Positions 1 to 8,264 of a stretch of 25,680 nucleotides of DNA are shown here, in pieces (position 1 is the stretch's first letter; each line of letters opens with the position of its first letter). The translations under genes were made by a program, and so were the position numbers. The stretch spans positions 2,675-28,354 of the forward strand of contig MGQT01000045.1 in the NCBI GenBank assembly GCA_001797935.1, read 5' to 3'. This DNA is from Deltaproteobacteria bacterium RBG_16_54_18 (lineage in GTDB: Bacteria > Desulfobacterota > B13-G15 > RBG-16-54-18). A model generated the notes under the pieces. The model saw only the letters and a list, made by a program, of their open reading frames with translations, searched no databases and was not told where the DNA came from.

Positions 1-328
1 CCCCCGGCAGGCGGACCTCATGATCGTCGCCGGCACCGTCACCAAGAAGATGGCCCCCATGGTCAAACGGATCTACGACCAGATGCCCGAGCCCAAGTGG
101 GTGATCGCCTACGGCGCCTGCGCCTGCTCCGGCGGCATCTTTCAGACCTATAACGTCGTGCAGGGGGTCGATCGGATCGTGCCGGTGGACGTCTACGTGC
201 CCGGCTGCCCCCCGCGTCCCGAGGCCCTGCTGACGGCCTTGATGAAGCTGCAGGAGCAGATCCAGCACGAGAGCCTCTTGGACCGCAAGGATGAGCCTCG
301 CCTTCTCAGGGCCGAGGAGAGCCGGTAG
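1..328 (+). CDS. nuoB: NADH-quinone oxidoreductase subunit NuoB (5'-truncated by the window)
   Basis: This is the C-terminal part of the complex I subunit that carries the terminal [4Fe-4S] cluster N2, which passes electrons to quinone at the junction of the peripheral and membrane arms. The frame is open from base 2 (PRQADLMIVAGTV...), so the ATG at 20 is an internal methionine and the true start lies upstream. Visible family landmarks are ADLMIVAGTVT, the cysteine pair in GACACSGG, and VPGCPPRPEAL, which supplies a further N2 ligand. The tandem-Cys ligand motif near the N-terminus is outside the window. The C-terminal tail after the PEALL motif is about 30 residues. The stop codon is followed directly by the ribosome-binding site of nuoCD, so the genes are one operon. 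nuoA presumably lies just upstream, but that is not visible. Confidence 0.96.
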   Translation, partial: PRQADLMIVAGTVTKKMAPMVKRIYDQMPEPKWVIAYGACACSGGIFQTYNVVQGVDRIVPVDVYVPGCPPRPEALLTALMKLQEQIQHESLLDRKDEPRLLRAEESR

Positions 329-340
329 GAGCGGGATCGG

Positions 341-2053
341 ATGCAGAAGGACGTCGCCCTCAGGAAGTTGCAGGCCGAGTTCCCCGATGCCGTCCTCGAT
401 ACCATCTCCTTCCGCGGGGAGGAGACCGTGGTAATCAAACCGGAGGCGATCCTCCCCGTGTGCCGATTCCTCGCGAGCGACCCCGCCCTCGCATTTGACT
501 TTCTCACCGATATCTGCGGCGTTGATTATCCCCCACGAGAGAAACGCTTCGAGGTCGTCTATCACCTCTATTCCATGAAACGCAATAAGCGATTCAGGCT
601 CAAGACCGCGGTGGCTGCGACAGAGCCGATTGCGTCGGTGGCGTCGGTCTGGAAGGGGGCAGGCTGGTTTGAGCGCGAGGTCTACGACATGTTCGGCCTC
701 ACCTTCACCGGGCATAACGATCTCAGACGCATCCTCACCTGGGACGGCTACGAAGGGCACCCCCTGCGCAAGGACTTTCCCGTCAGGGGCGCGGATTTCG
801 ATCGCTATGAGGTGCCGGCAGTGCCAACGGACGCCTATTCCCAGATGCCGGCTTCCCTGTCGGACCCCGTGTCGGAAGGGGGTGGGGCAGAGCGCGAGAT
901 GACGCTCAACATGGGGCCCCAGCATCCGGCCACGCACGGCGTCCTGCGTCTGGTCTTAAAGCTCGACGGCGAGGTGATCCGCGAAGCTGTCCCCTACCTG
1001 GGGCACCTGCACCGCGGCGTGGAGAAGCTGGCAGAGCAATTGACGTATACCCAGGGAATCACCCTCACCGACCGCCTCGATTACACCGCCGGCATCTGCA
1101 ACAACCTCGCGTACTGTCTGGCCGTGGAAAAACTGATGGATATTCAAGTCCCGAAGCGGGCCCAGTATATCCGGGTAATGCTTGCGGAGCTGCAGCGCAT
1201 CGCCGCCCATTTGCTGTGGCTCGGCACCCACGCCCTGGACCTGGGCGCCATGACGGTCCTCTTCTATTGCTTCCGCGAGCGGGAGGAGGTCCTCGATATC
1301 CTCGAGCAGGTCACCGGCGCGCGGTTGACGCCGAGTTTCCTGCGCATCGGCGGGGTGGCTGCCGATCTTCCCGAGGGCATCCAGGCGCGGATCGCCGGCT
1401 TTCTCGACGCCTTTGCCGGACACCTGGCGGAGTACGAGACGTTGCTCTCCAAGAACATCATCTGGCTCAAGCGGACCAAGGACGTGGGCGTCATCACCCG
1501 TAAAGAGGCGATCAACTGGGGATTGGCCGGCCCGGTGATCAGGGGCTCGGGAATCGAGTGGGACATCCGCAAGGCCTTTCCGTACTCGAGCTACGATGAG
1601 TTTACCTTTGCGATCCCGACAGGCGAGCAGGGGGACGTCTACGACCGGTACCTCGTGCGGCTGGAGGAGATGCGGCAGTCGGCCCGGATCATCCGCCAGG
1701 CCGTGCGCAAGCTCCAAAAAGGCGAGGTCAGAACACGCGATCCGCGGGTGACGCCGCCTACAAAGCAAGAGGCCGGCACCGAGATCCACGCCCTGATCCG
1801 CCACTTCAAGCACTTTGCCGAGGGGCTGACGCCCCCTCGCGGCGAGGTCTACAGCAGCGTCGAAAACCCGAAGGGCGAACTCGGGTGGTATCTCGTAAGC
1901 GACGGCACAAACCGGCCGTACCGCTACCGCATCCACACCCCGAGCTTCGTGAACGCGGCGGCCCTGCCGTCCATGATCAAGGGGCACCTGGTCGCCGACG
2001 TGGTGGCCGTTATCGGGAGCATCGATATCGTCTTAGGAGAGATAGATAGGTAA
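341..2053 (+). CDS. nuoC: Fused NADH-quinone oxidoreductase subunits NuoC/NuoD
   Basis: This 570-residue protein is the quinone-module hydrophilic subunit of complex I, with NuoC and NuoD joined in one polypeptide. Residues 1 to about 160 are the NuoC (30 kDa) domain with its signature around EVYDMFGLTFTGH and EGHPLRKDFP. A linker of about 25 residues rich in Pro, Ser and Gly follows. Residues from about 187 are NuoD (49 kDa): NMGPQHPATHG, the conserved LGHLHRGVEK quinone-site loop, DRLDYTA, and the C-terminal GSIDIVLGEIDR. NuoCD fusions are known in enterobacteria and in several anaerobic lineages. The start follows an AGGAG sequence that overlaps the nuoB stop. The next gene begins two bases after the stop. 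Confidence 0.97.
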   Translation: MQKDVALRKLQAEFPDAVLDTISFRGEETVVIKPEAILPVCRFLASDPALAFDFLTDICGVDYPPREKRFEVVYHLYSMKRNKRFRLKTAVAATEPIASVASVWKGAGWFEREVYDMFGLTFTGHNDLRRILTWDGYEGHPLRKDFPVRGADFDRYEVPAVPTDAYSQMPASLSDPVSEGGGAEREMTLNMGPQHPATHGVLRLVLKLDGEVIREAVPYLGHLHRGVEKLAEQLTYTQGITLTDRLDYTAGICNNLAYCLAVEKLMDIQVPKRAQYIRVMLAELQRIAAHLLWLGTHALDLGAMTVLFYCFREREEVLDILEQVTGARLTPSFLRIGGVAADLPEGIQARIAGFLDAFAGHLAEYETLLSKNIIWLKRTKDVGVITRKEAINWGLAGPVIRGSGIEWDIRKAFPYSSYDEFTFAIPTGEQGDVYDRYLVRLEEMRQSARIIRQAVRKLQKGEVRTRDPRVTPPTKQEAGTEIHALIRHFKHFAEGLTPPRGEVYSSVENPKGELGWYLVSDGTNRPYRYRIHTPSFVNAAALPSMIKGHLVADVVAVIGSIDIVLGEIDR

Positions 2054-2055
2054 AT

Positions 2056-4014
2056 ATGTCCGACATCGTCTTCAGCTACTGGAACGGGGAGCTCGTCGAT
2101 AACCGGAGAAAGACCGGGCAGAAGGCCGGTCGGCCAAAGCGTCTCAAGCTCCCCGCGGAGTTTAAGCCCGGGCAGCCGCTTGCCGCCTTTATGGGGTGGG
2201 GAGGTCTTGCCATCCGCGATAAAAAGGTCAGCGTGGTTGACCTGTGCCGCGCCTACCTGAAGGCGATCCAGGGGGTTTCCTGCGGTAAGTGTTTCCCCTG
2301 CCGGATAGGGACCAAGGTGCTTGTCGAGACACTCGAAAGGATCACCCAGGGCAAGGGGCGGATGCAGGATATTGCCCAGCTCCAACGCCTCGGCAGCACG
2401 ATCGTTGCCGCCTCCAAGTGCCAGGTCGGCCAGACCGGGCCGCTGCCGCTGCTCGCGGCCTTGGAACACTTTCGCAAAGAATTTGAAAACGTTATTCAGC
2501 ATAAGACGAAGCTTCCGCGCGGGCAGTACCGGCTCAAATTGACTGCCCCGTGCGTCAACGCCTGTCCGGCGCACCTCGACATTCCCACGTATATAGAACG
2601 GATCGCCGAGGGCGCCTTTGACGAATCTCTGCGCGTCATCAGGGAGCGTACCTGCCTCCCCGGGACCCTGGGGAGGGTCTGCGTGCGTCCCTGCGAGTCG
2701 AACTGCCGCCGGCTGACCGTAGACGAGCCCCTCGACATCAGGCACCTCAAGCGGTTTGCGGCCGATTATGCAGGGGAAAAGAAAAAAAAGCCGCCGGTGC
2801 CGTCCTTGCGGGAAAAATCAGACAAACGGGTCGCGATCATCGGCGCAGGGCCGGCCGGTCTCTCCTGCGCCTACTATCTGGCCCTCAAGGGATATCCCGC
2901 GACCATCTTCGAGCGTCTGGACGAGCCCGGGGGGATGGCGGCAGTAGGGATCCCCGACTATCGCCTGCCGCGGGAGATTTTACGCCACGAGGCGGATGGT
3001 GTTACCGCGCTCGGGGTCGAGATCCGCTATAACACAGAGATCGGCAAGGACATTTCCTTGAGCACCTTGAGCACAGAGTACGACGCCATCTTCATCGGCG
3101 TAGGGGCCCAAGGTTCGATGCCCATGCAGGTGGAGGGGGAGACAGCAGGGTATAGCGGCTTTATCCCCGGCGTACAGTACCTCTACAGCATCAACAAGGG
3201 GGCAGACCCCTATCCCGCGGGGAAACGCGTGGTCGTGGTCGGCGGCGGCAACGTGGCCATCGACTGCGTGCGCTCTTCTTTGAGGATCGGGAAGCAAGAC
3301 GTGAGCCTCCTCTACCGCCGCACGCGCGCCGAGATGCCTGCCGATGCGGTGGAGATCCACGACGCTGAAGAGGAAGAGGTGCGGTTCGAATACCTCTGCG
3401 CCCCCACGCGGATCATCGCGGAGGGGGGGCGCGTGCAGGGTGTCGAGTGCATCAGGATGGAGCTCGGCGAGCCCGATCAATCGGGGAGACGCCGGCCGAT
3501 CCCGGTCAAGGGGTCGGAGTTCGTCGTCCCGACCGATATCGTGATCCCGGCCATCGGCCAGCAGGTCGACCTCTCTTTTGTCACCGAGCAAGACGGCATC
3601 ACCGTCACGAAGCGGTCTACCGTGGCTGCGGACGAGGAGACCTTTGCGACCTCGCACGCAGCAATCTTCTCCGCCGGCGACAGCGTGACCGGGCCCGACG
3701 TCCTCGTGCGTGCCGCAGGCAACGCCCGTCTCGCCGCGGAGATGATTGATTGCGCACTGCAGGGAAAATCCGTGGAGATGGGGGACGACGAGCGACTGGA
3801 GCGGCTGATGGCCGCGATCGGCGTCTACGATCGCGAGGAGCGTATCGGGATCATCTCCGGCAATAAGCGAGAGCAGCTGGAAATGCTGCCGCCGGAGACG
3901 CGGAAGAAAACCTTTGAGGAAGCGGAAAAGGGATTCCCCGTTGACGCCGCCATGCGCGAGGCACGCCGCTGTCTCCGGTGTTACCGGATCGGACTCGTGG
4001 CAATAGGTAAATAA
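2056..4014 (+). CDS. Truncated NuoF (N3 iron-sulfur domain only) fused to a GltD/NfnL-like NAD(P)H:FAD oxidoreductase
   Basis: The 652-residue protein sits exactly where nuoE-nuoF would be in a complex I operon. Residues 1-75 match nothing I recognise. Residues 76-135 are the NuoF C-terminal [4Fe-4S] domain that binds cluster N3 (C76, C79 and C82 in SCGKCFPC, then C122). The FMN/NADH-binding Rossmann domain that should precede it is absent. From about 160 the protein is GltD-like: an iron-sulfur domain (C166, C170, C200, C209, C213, C217), an FAD motif GAGPAG at 263-268, the GIPDYRLP loop, a second dinucleotide motif GGGNVA at 396-401 followed by YRRTRAEMP, and the FAD-closing motif SAGDSVTG. 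In GltD and NfnL this module oxidises NADPH. I infer that it replaces the NADH dehydrogenase module and passes electrons through N3 to NuoG. The cofactor preference (NADPH or NADH) cannot be fixed from sequence alone. Confidence 0.93.
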   Translation: MSDIVFSYWNGELVDNRRKTGQKAGRPKRLKLPAEFKPGQPLAAFMGWGGLAIRDKKVSVVDLCRAYLKAIQGVSCGKCFPCRIGTKVLVETLERITQGKGRMQDIAQLQRLGSTIVAASKCQVGQTGPLPLLAALEHFRKEFENVIQHKTKLPRGQYRLKLTAPCVNACPAHLDIPTYIERIAEGAFDESLRVIRERTCLPGTLGRVCVRPCESNCRRLTVDEPLDIRHLKRFAADYAGEKKKKPPVPSLREKSDKRVAIIGAGPAGLSCAYYLALKGYPATIFERLDEPGGMAAVGIPDYRLPREILRHEADGVTALGVEIRYNTEIGKDISLSTLSTEYDAIFIGVGAQGSMPMQVEGETAGYSGFIPGVQYLYSINKGADPYPAGKRVVVVGGGNVAIDCVRSSLRIGKQDVSLLYRRTRAEMPADAVEIHDAEEEEVRFEYLCAPTRIIAEGGRVQGVECIRMELGEPDQSGRRRPIPVKGSEFVVPTDIVIPAIGQQVDLSFVTEQDGITVTKRSTVAADEETFATSHAAIFSAGDSVTGPDVLVRAAGNARLAAEMIDCALQGKSVEMGDDERLERLMAAIGVYDREERIGIISGNKREQLEMLPPETRKKTFEEAEKGFPVDAAMREARRCLRCYRIGLVAIGK

Positions 4015-4015
4015 G

Positions 4016-6655
4016 ATGTCAGATGCGCACATTAAATATACGGCTGATGGAGGCGCACACATTAAATATATGACTGATGGGGGCGCGATTATCAACCTCA
4101 CGATCGATGGGAAGGCAATCCAGGCGCACGCCGGCCAGACGATCCTCGAGGCGGCGCGCGCGAACGGGATTGCCATCCCTACCCTCTGCTACCACCCCCG
4201 GCTCCTCCCCATCGGCTCGTGCCGCCTCTGCGTCGTGGAGATCGAAGGCGCGGAGCGACCCATGACCGCCTGCACCACCCCGGCGCAGGAGGGGATCGTC
4301 GTCCGCACCCAAACGGAGAGATTAAACAATATGCGCCGCGCCGCCCTCCAGCTCATTCTCACCTACCACCCCCTGGACTGTCCCCAGTGCGACGCCGGGG
4401 GGGCGTGCGAGCTGCAGGATCTGGTTGTCGCGTTCGGCATCGACGCACAGCCCTACCACGCCGTGAAAAAATCACAGGGGCAGCGCGAGTTTGCCACTCC
4501 CTTGATCAGACAATGGCCGGATCGCTGCGTCATGTGCCTGCGCTGCATCAGGGCCGACCATGAGATCGTGAGGACCCACGCGATTGATCTTATCGGCACG
4601 GGGATCGAGACCGAAGTGGGGATTACCGACCGTGATGCCTGTATCTCCTGCGGGGAGTGCCTGCAGGTGTGTCCGGTGGGCGCCTTGACCGAGCACGTGA
4701 GCCGGGTCAAGGCCCGACCCTGGCAATCTCAGCAGGTCACGACCACCTGTTTCTATTGCTCCCTGGGGTGCCAGATGGAGCTTACCTGCTTTGAAAATAC
4801 GATCGTCCGCGTGCAGGCGCCGGCTCATAGTGGCGCCAACCAGGGGAGCCTGTGCCGGCGGGGGATCTTCGGCTACGACTTCATTCACCACCCCCACCGG
4901 GTAACGGCGCCGATGATTAAGGGCGCCGGCAGCTGGAAGCGGGTCCCGTGGTCGGAGGCCCTTGCCCACGTCGCCGCCATGATCAACAAGGTTATCCTGG
5001 AGAGCGGTCCCGACGCAATTGGCGGGTTAATCTCCCCGCGCTCAACCAATGAGGAGGTCTTCCTCTTTCAGCGCTTCATGCGTGAGGTGGTGGGTACGCA
5101 CAGCATTGATAGCACCGGTCGGCTCTGTCTCGATCCGTACCGTCAGGCCCTTAGGGCTGTCGTCGGGAGGGATTATCTCCCCCCTACGCTTGACGCTCTC
5201 GTCCAGAGCGATTGTATCGTCGTGGCCGGTGGAGACCTGGACGCGAACAACAATATCATCGCCGCCAACCGGGTCCGGGAGGCCCTCTGGCGAACCGGGG
5301 CGCGCCTCATCGTGCTCCACCCTTGGCGCGGGAGGCTGGCCAAAGAGGCGGATTGTTGGTTTCCCCTGCTGCCGGGCGATGAGCCGCGCTGGGCCCTCGG
5401 CATGATCCACCTCCTCCTGGAGCACCATCACGAGGCATTGGCGGCAGCACAAAAGATTAAGGGATTTCCCGAACTCAAGGAGACAACCAGGGAGTTCACC
5501 TTGGAGAGGACAGCCAAAGAGATCGGCTGCGCGCCGGACCTCCTTACGGAAGCTGCGAAATTGCTGGCACAGGCGAAGAGGCCGGCCTTTGTCTGCTCCC
5601 CACCCCTCGGGCAGGTGCACGCCGGCGTGGATCAGATCACCGCCCTGGCCAACCTGGCCCTGCTCTGCGGGGCCCTGACCGGTAGCGGCTCGGGAGGGTT
5701 TCACTGGGTAGGGCCGCAGAGCAATATGGTCGGTACCATCGAGATGGGGGCCTCTCCGCTCGTTCTCCCCGGATATCAACCCGCAGATACAAAGGGGCTT
5801 TCCGTTGTGGAGATGATGCAGGCGGCGGCTACAGGAAGGCTCAAGGCCTTGTTCATCGTGGGGGAAGATCCCCTCATTACCCTGCCGCGAAGGCTGGTGG
5901 AGAAAGGACTTGCGTCCCTGGAGTTACTGGTGCTGCAGGATATGTTCCTTTCGGAGACAGCCGAACGAGCGCATGTCTTCCTTCCGTCGTTGTCCTTTGC
6001 GGAATCGGATGGCACCTTTACCAACTGCGAGGGGCGGGTTCAGCGCCTGCGCCGAGCCTTACAGCCGCCGGCGGATCTGAGGTGGAGCGGGGAGGTCTGG
6101 GCCGATATCGCCTCCTTCATGGACAAAGAGTTTCCGCTCACGTCCCCGGCAGCGGTCTTTGCGGAGATCACCCAGCACAATCCCCTGTATACCGGCATGT
6201 CTTTTGAGCCGACGACACCCCAGTGGCGGGGTGATGGTCGAGAAGTGCCCTTGGACAAGGCGGCCTTCACCGCCTTCAGCGCGGGACGCGGGGAGCATGA
6301 CAAAGAATATCCTTTTGCCCTTTCGCTGGAAGGTATATTCGAAAACCACTTGATCGGCAGCGCGCAGCAGCAGCGGGCCAAGGGGCTGGCCCATTGCTCC
6401 CAATCGTATCTGGCCATCAACGCCGAGGAGGCTCAGACTATCGGCCTCGTTGCAAACGGCCGTGCGCGGCTTATCACCCCCTGGGGGGAGACGGTGGCGC
6501 TGATCAAGACCTCGCCGGAGATCAGGAGGGACGCCCTGATCTATGTGCTCTCGTTTTATGACACGGCTGCCTCACAGTTGTTGGGGCCTGAGTTCAATCC
6601 TCAAACTATGGACCCGGCCTACGCGGGGATCCCGGCCAGGGTCGAGAAGGTATAA
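4016..6655 (+). CDS. nuoG: NADH-quinone oxidoreductase subunit NuoG
   Basis: This 879-residue iron-sulfur subunit carries electrons between the input module and the NuoB/NuoI chain. In order it has a plant-type [2Fe-2S] domain (CYHPRL...GSCRLC), the NuoG-type His/Cys cluster region (CPQCDAGGACELQD), two [4Fe-4S] motifs (CVMCLRCI and CISCGECLQVCPVG), and a molybdopterin-oxidoreductase-fold domain. The latter keeps the optional cluster ligands C245, C248, C252 and C280. A cysteine (C371, in GRLC) aligns with the selenocysteine of the FdhA encoded at 22667, but the following catalytic His is Leu. Molybdenum catalysis is therefore not expected. The first ~23 residues are a repeated extension; an alternative start is the ATG at 4070, which lacks a well-spaced ribosome-binding site. 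ATG 4016 follows the previous stop by one base and is preferred. Confidence 0.94.
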   Translation: MSDAHIKYTADGGAHIKYMTDGGAIINLTIDGKAIQAHAGQTILEAARANGIAIPTLCYHPRLLPIGSCRLCVVEIEGAERPMTACTTPAQEGIVVRTQTERLNNMRRAALQLILTYHPLDCPQCDAGGACELQDLVVAFGIDAQPYHAVKKSQGQREFATPLIRQWPDRCVMCLRCIRADHEIVRTHAIDLIGTGIETEVGITDRDACISCGECLQVCPVGALTEHVSRVKARPWQSQQVTTTCFYCSLGCQMELTCFENTIVRVQAPAHSGANQGSLCRRGIFGYDFIHHPHRVTAPMIKGAGSWKRVPWSEALAHVAAMINKVILESGPDAIGGLISPRSTNEEVFLFQRFMREVVGTHSIDSTGRLCLDPYRQALRAVVGRDYLPPTLDALVQSDCIVVAGGDLDANNNIIAANRVREALWRTGARLIVLHPWRGRLAKEADCWFPLLPGDEPRWALGMIHLLLEHHHEALAAAQKIKGFPELKETTREFTLERTAKEIGCAPDLLTEAAKLLAQAKRPAFVCSPPLGQVHAGVDQITALANLALLCGALTGSGSGGFHWVGPQSNMVGTIEMGASPLVLPGYQPADTKGLSVVEMMQAAATGRLKALFIVGEDPLITLPRRLVEKGLASLELLVLQDMFLSETAERAHVFLPSLSFAESDGTFTNCEGRVQRLRRALQPPADLRWSGEVWADIASFMDKEFPLTSPAAVFAEITQHNPLYTGMSFEPTTPQWRGDGREVPLDKAAFTAFSAGRGEHDKEYPFALSLEGIFENHLIGSAQQQRAKGLAHCSQSYLAINAEEAQTIGLVANGRARLITPWGETVALIKTSPEIRRDALIYVLSFYDTAASQLLGPEFNPQTMDPAYAGIPARVEKV
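4025..4084 (+). repeat. 30-bp direct tandem repeat inside the 5' end of nuoG
   Basis: Two adjacent 30-base units (4025-4054 and 4055-4084) differ at only a few positions. Each encodes the ten-residue pattern AHIKYxxDGG. The following 30 bases (4085-4114) encode the genuine start of the ferredoxin fold (AIINLTIDGK) and look like a divergent third copy in phase. The repeat keeps the reading frame and lengthens the NuoG N-terminus by about 20 residues. Confidence 0.8.
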
Positions 6656-6664
6656 GGAACAGGG

Positions 6665-7678
6665 ATGGAATTGGTCTACTTCCTGATAGAGAGTATCGTC
6701 AAGGTAGTGGTGGTCTTTGGCGTCCTCATGGGCGCCGTGGCCTACCTCACCCTGGCCGAGCGCAAGATCCTCGGGCGCATCCAGGTGCGGTACGGCCCCA
6801 CCCGCGTGGGGCCCTTCGGCCTGTTCCAGCCGATTGCCGACGGGATCAAGGCCTTTTTTAAAGAAGACCTGGTGCCGGCAAAGGCGCATAAGGCCCTCTT
6901 TGTCGCCGCCCCCATGATCAGCATCACGGCGGCCATCTCCCTCTTTGCCGTGATCCCCTTCGGCGCAGTGATCGAGTTTTTCGGGAGAAAGATCTCCCTG
7001 GTCATCGCCGACCTCGACATCGGGCTGCTGTACGTATTTGCCGTCGCCTCCCTCGGGGAGTACGGCGTTGTCCTCGGTGGGTGGTCGGGTTACAACAAAT
7101 ACGGCCTCATGGGCGCCTTGCGGGCGGCGGCGCAGATGATCAGCTACGAGATTGCCCTGGCCCTGTCCGTGATGGGGGTCTTGATGATATCCGGCACCCT
7201 CAACCTGGTCGAGATCGTGCAACAGCAGGCCGGGGGGCACTGGAACGCCTTCTATCATTTTCAATTTTTTCCGTTTATCTTTTATCTCATCTGCGCCCTC
7301 GCGGAGATCAACCGGACACCCTTTGACATGCCCGAGGCCGAGGCGGAGCTCGCCTGCGGCTTTAACATCGAATACAGCAGTATGAAGTTCGCCCTGTTCT
7401 TTATGGCGGAGTACGCCCATCTGATCGCGGTCTGCGCCATCGCCACGACCCTCTTCCTCGGCGGGTGGGACGGGCCTTTTCATCTGCCGCCGACGCTGTC
7501 GTGGATCTGGTTTGTTGCCAAGACCGGCGTGCTCGTGTATGTATTTATCTGGCAGCGGGGGACCTTCCCGCGATTGAGGTATGATCAGATCATGCGGTTC
7601 GGGTGGAAGTTCCTCCTTCCCCTGACTTTGGCGAATATATTTGTCACTGGTTTGATTATGGTGGTGCGAGGGCAGTGA
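6665..7678 (+). CDS. nuoH: NADH-quinone oxidoreductase subunit NuoH
   Basis: This 337-residue integral membrane subunit forms much of the quinone chamber and the entrance to the proton-transfer (E-channel) path of complex I. Landmarks are the first-loop segment RIQVRYGPTRVGPFG, ADGIKAFFKED, and the acidic cytoplasmic loop EINRTPFDMPEAEAELACGF followed by EYSSMKFALFFMAEY. Its length and about eight hydrophobic segments fit the family. It starts nine bases after the nuoG stop. It is followed by the only sizeable gap in the operon (112 bp), which contains a palindrome. Confidence 0.97.
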   Translation: MELVYFLIESIVKVVVVFGVLMGAVAYLTLAERKILGRIQVRYGPTRVGPFGLFQPIADGIKAFFKEDLVPAKAHKALFVAAPMISITAAISLFAVIPFGAVIEFFGRKISLVIADLDIGLLYVFAVASLGEYGVVLGGWSGYNKYGLMGALRAAAQMISYEIALALSVMGVLMISGTLNLVEIVQQQAGGHWNAFYHFQFFPFIFYLICALAEINRTPFDMPEAEAELACGFNIEYSSMKFALFFMAEYAHLIAVCAIATTLFLGGWDGPFHLPPTLSWIWFVAKTGVLVYVFIWQRGTFPRLRYDQIMRFGWKFLLPLTLANIFVTGLIMVVRGQ

Positions 7679-7715
7679 AGACGATGGGACGACGAGGTGC
7701 ATATAATAGATTACT

Positions 7716-7735
7716 CCCCCCTTTGACAAAGGGGG
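7716..7735. repeat. GC-rich perfect inverted repeat between nuoH and nuoI (REP/small-palindrome type)
   Basis: The arms CCCCCTTTG (7717-7725) and CAAAGGGGG (7727-7735) pair perfectly around one central A. Flanks are A/T-rich (atataatagattact and atataaagagttcag). No T-run follows, so it does not look like a standard terminator, and it sits inside an operon. Similar CCCCCTTTG-type palindromes occur as dispersed extragenic repeats in many anaerobic genomes. Only one copy is in this window, so dispersal cannot be shown here. Confidence 0.6.
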
Positions 7736-7790
7736 ATATAAAGAGTTCAGTATACGTGCTGAGAAAGTTAATGGTGTGGAAGGGGATGTG

Positions 7791-8264
7791 ATGAGGGTGA
7801 TGACGGGGATGTGGTCGTTTATCAAAGGGATCGGGATGGTCATCGCACGGGCCTATGCCCTGGCCAAGGGGCTCAGGCTGACGCTGGCCACGTTCTTCAC
7901 CCGACCGGTTACCATCCGCTACCCCGAGCACAAACGCGAGGTCGCTCCCCGCTGGCGTGGCGTCCACTACTTCGATTGTAACGAAAAGGGTGATACCCGC
8001 TGCGTGGCGTGCGGTCTTTGTGTCGCCGTCTGCCCGTCGCAGTGCATCCGCTTGGTCGCCGTCGAGCTCGAGAACGGTGAGCGCTACCCGGAGACCTATG
8101 AGATCAACAGCGTCAGGTGCATCTACTGCGGGTTGTGCGCCGAGGCCTGCCCTGTCGATGCCATCAAGCTCGGCAGGGGGTATGAGTTTGTTGCCCATCG
8201 GCGTCAAGACCTTGTCTTAGACAAGGAGCGCTTGCTTGCCAACAGGCCGGGGGGAGCACCGTGA
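7791..8264 (+). CDS. nuoI: NADH-quinone oxidoreductase subunit NuoI
   Basis: This 8Fe ferredoxin-like subunit (about 157 residues) binds clusters N6a and N6b between NuoG and NuoB. The two motifs are CVACGLCVAVCPSQC and CIYCGLCAEACPVDA, each followed by the proline typical of low-potential clusters. The N-terminal amphipathic segment (WSFIKGIGMVIARAYALAKGLRL) anchors it at the membrane. The frame opens at GTG 7776, but the ATG at 7791 has a GGAAGGGG sequence five bases upstream and is preferred. Its stop overlaps the ATG of nuoJ by one base. Confidence 0.95.
   Translation: MRVMTGMWSFIKGIGMVIARAYALAKGLRLTLATFFTRPVTIRYPEHKREVAPRWRGVHYFDCNEKGDTRCVACGLCVAVCPSQCIRLVAVELENGERYPETYEINSVRCIYCGLCAEACPVDAIKLGRGYEFVAHRRQDLVLDKERLLANRPGGAP

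Noticed and set aside
956..1987. Long open frame (343 codons) on the minus strand
   Set aside because: It lies entirely opposite nuoCD, which has full family motifs. The translation is low-complexity and matches no family I know; it is a by-product of G+C-rich codon use. The same holds for the other long minus-strand frames, such as 9089-10705 and 11085-12566.
7603..7791. Small plus-strand ORF spanning the nuoH-nuoI gap (62 codons)
   Set aside because: Half of it lies inside nuoH in another frame and the rest crosses the palindrome. There is no family similarity or ribosome-binding site.
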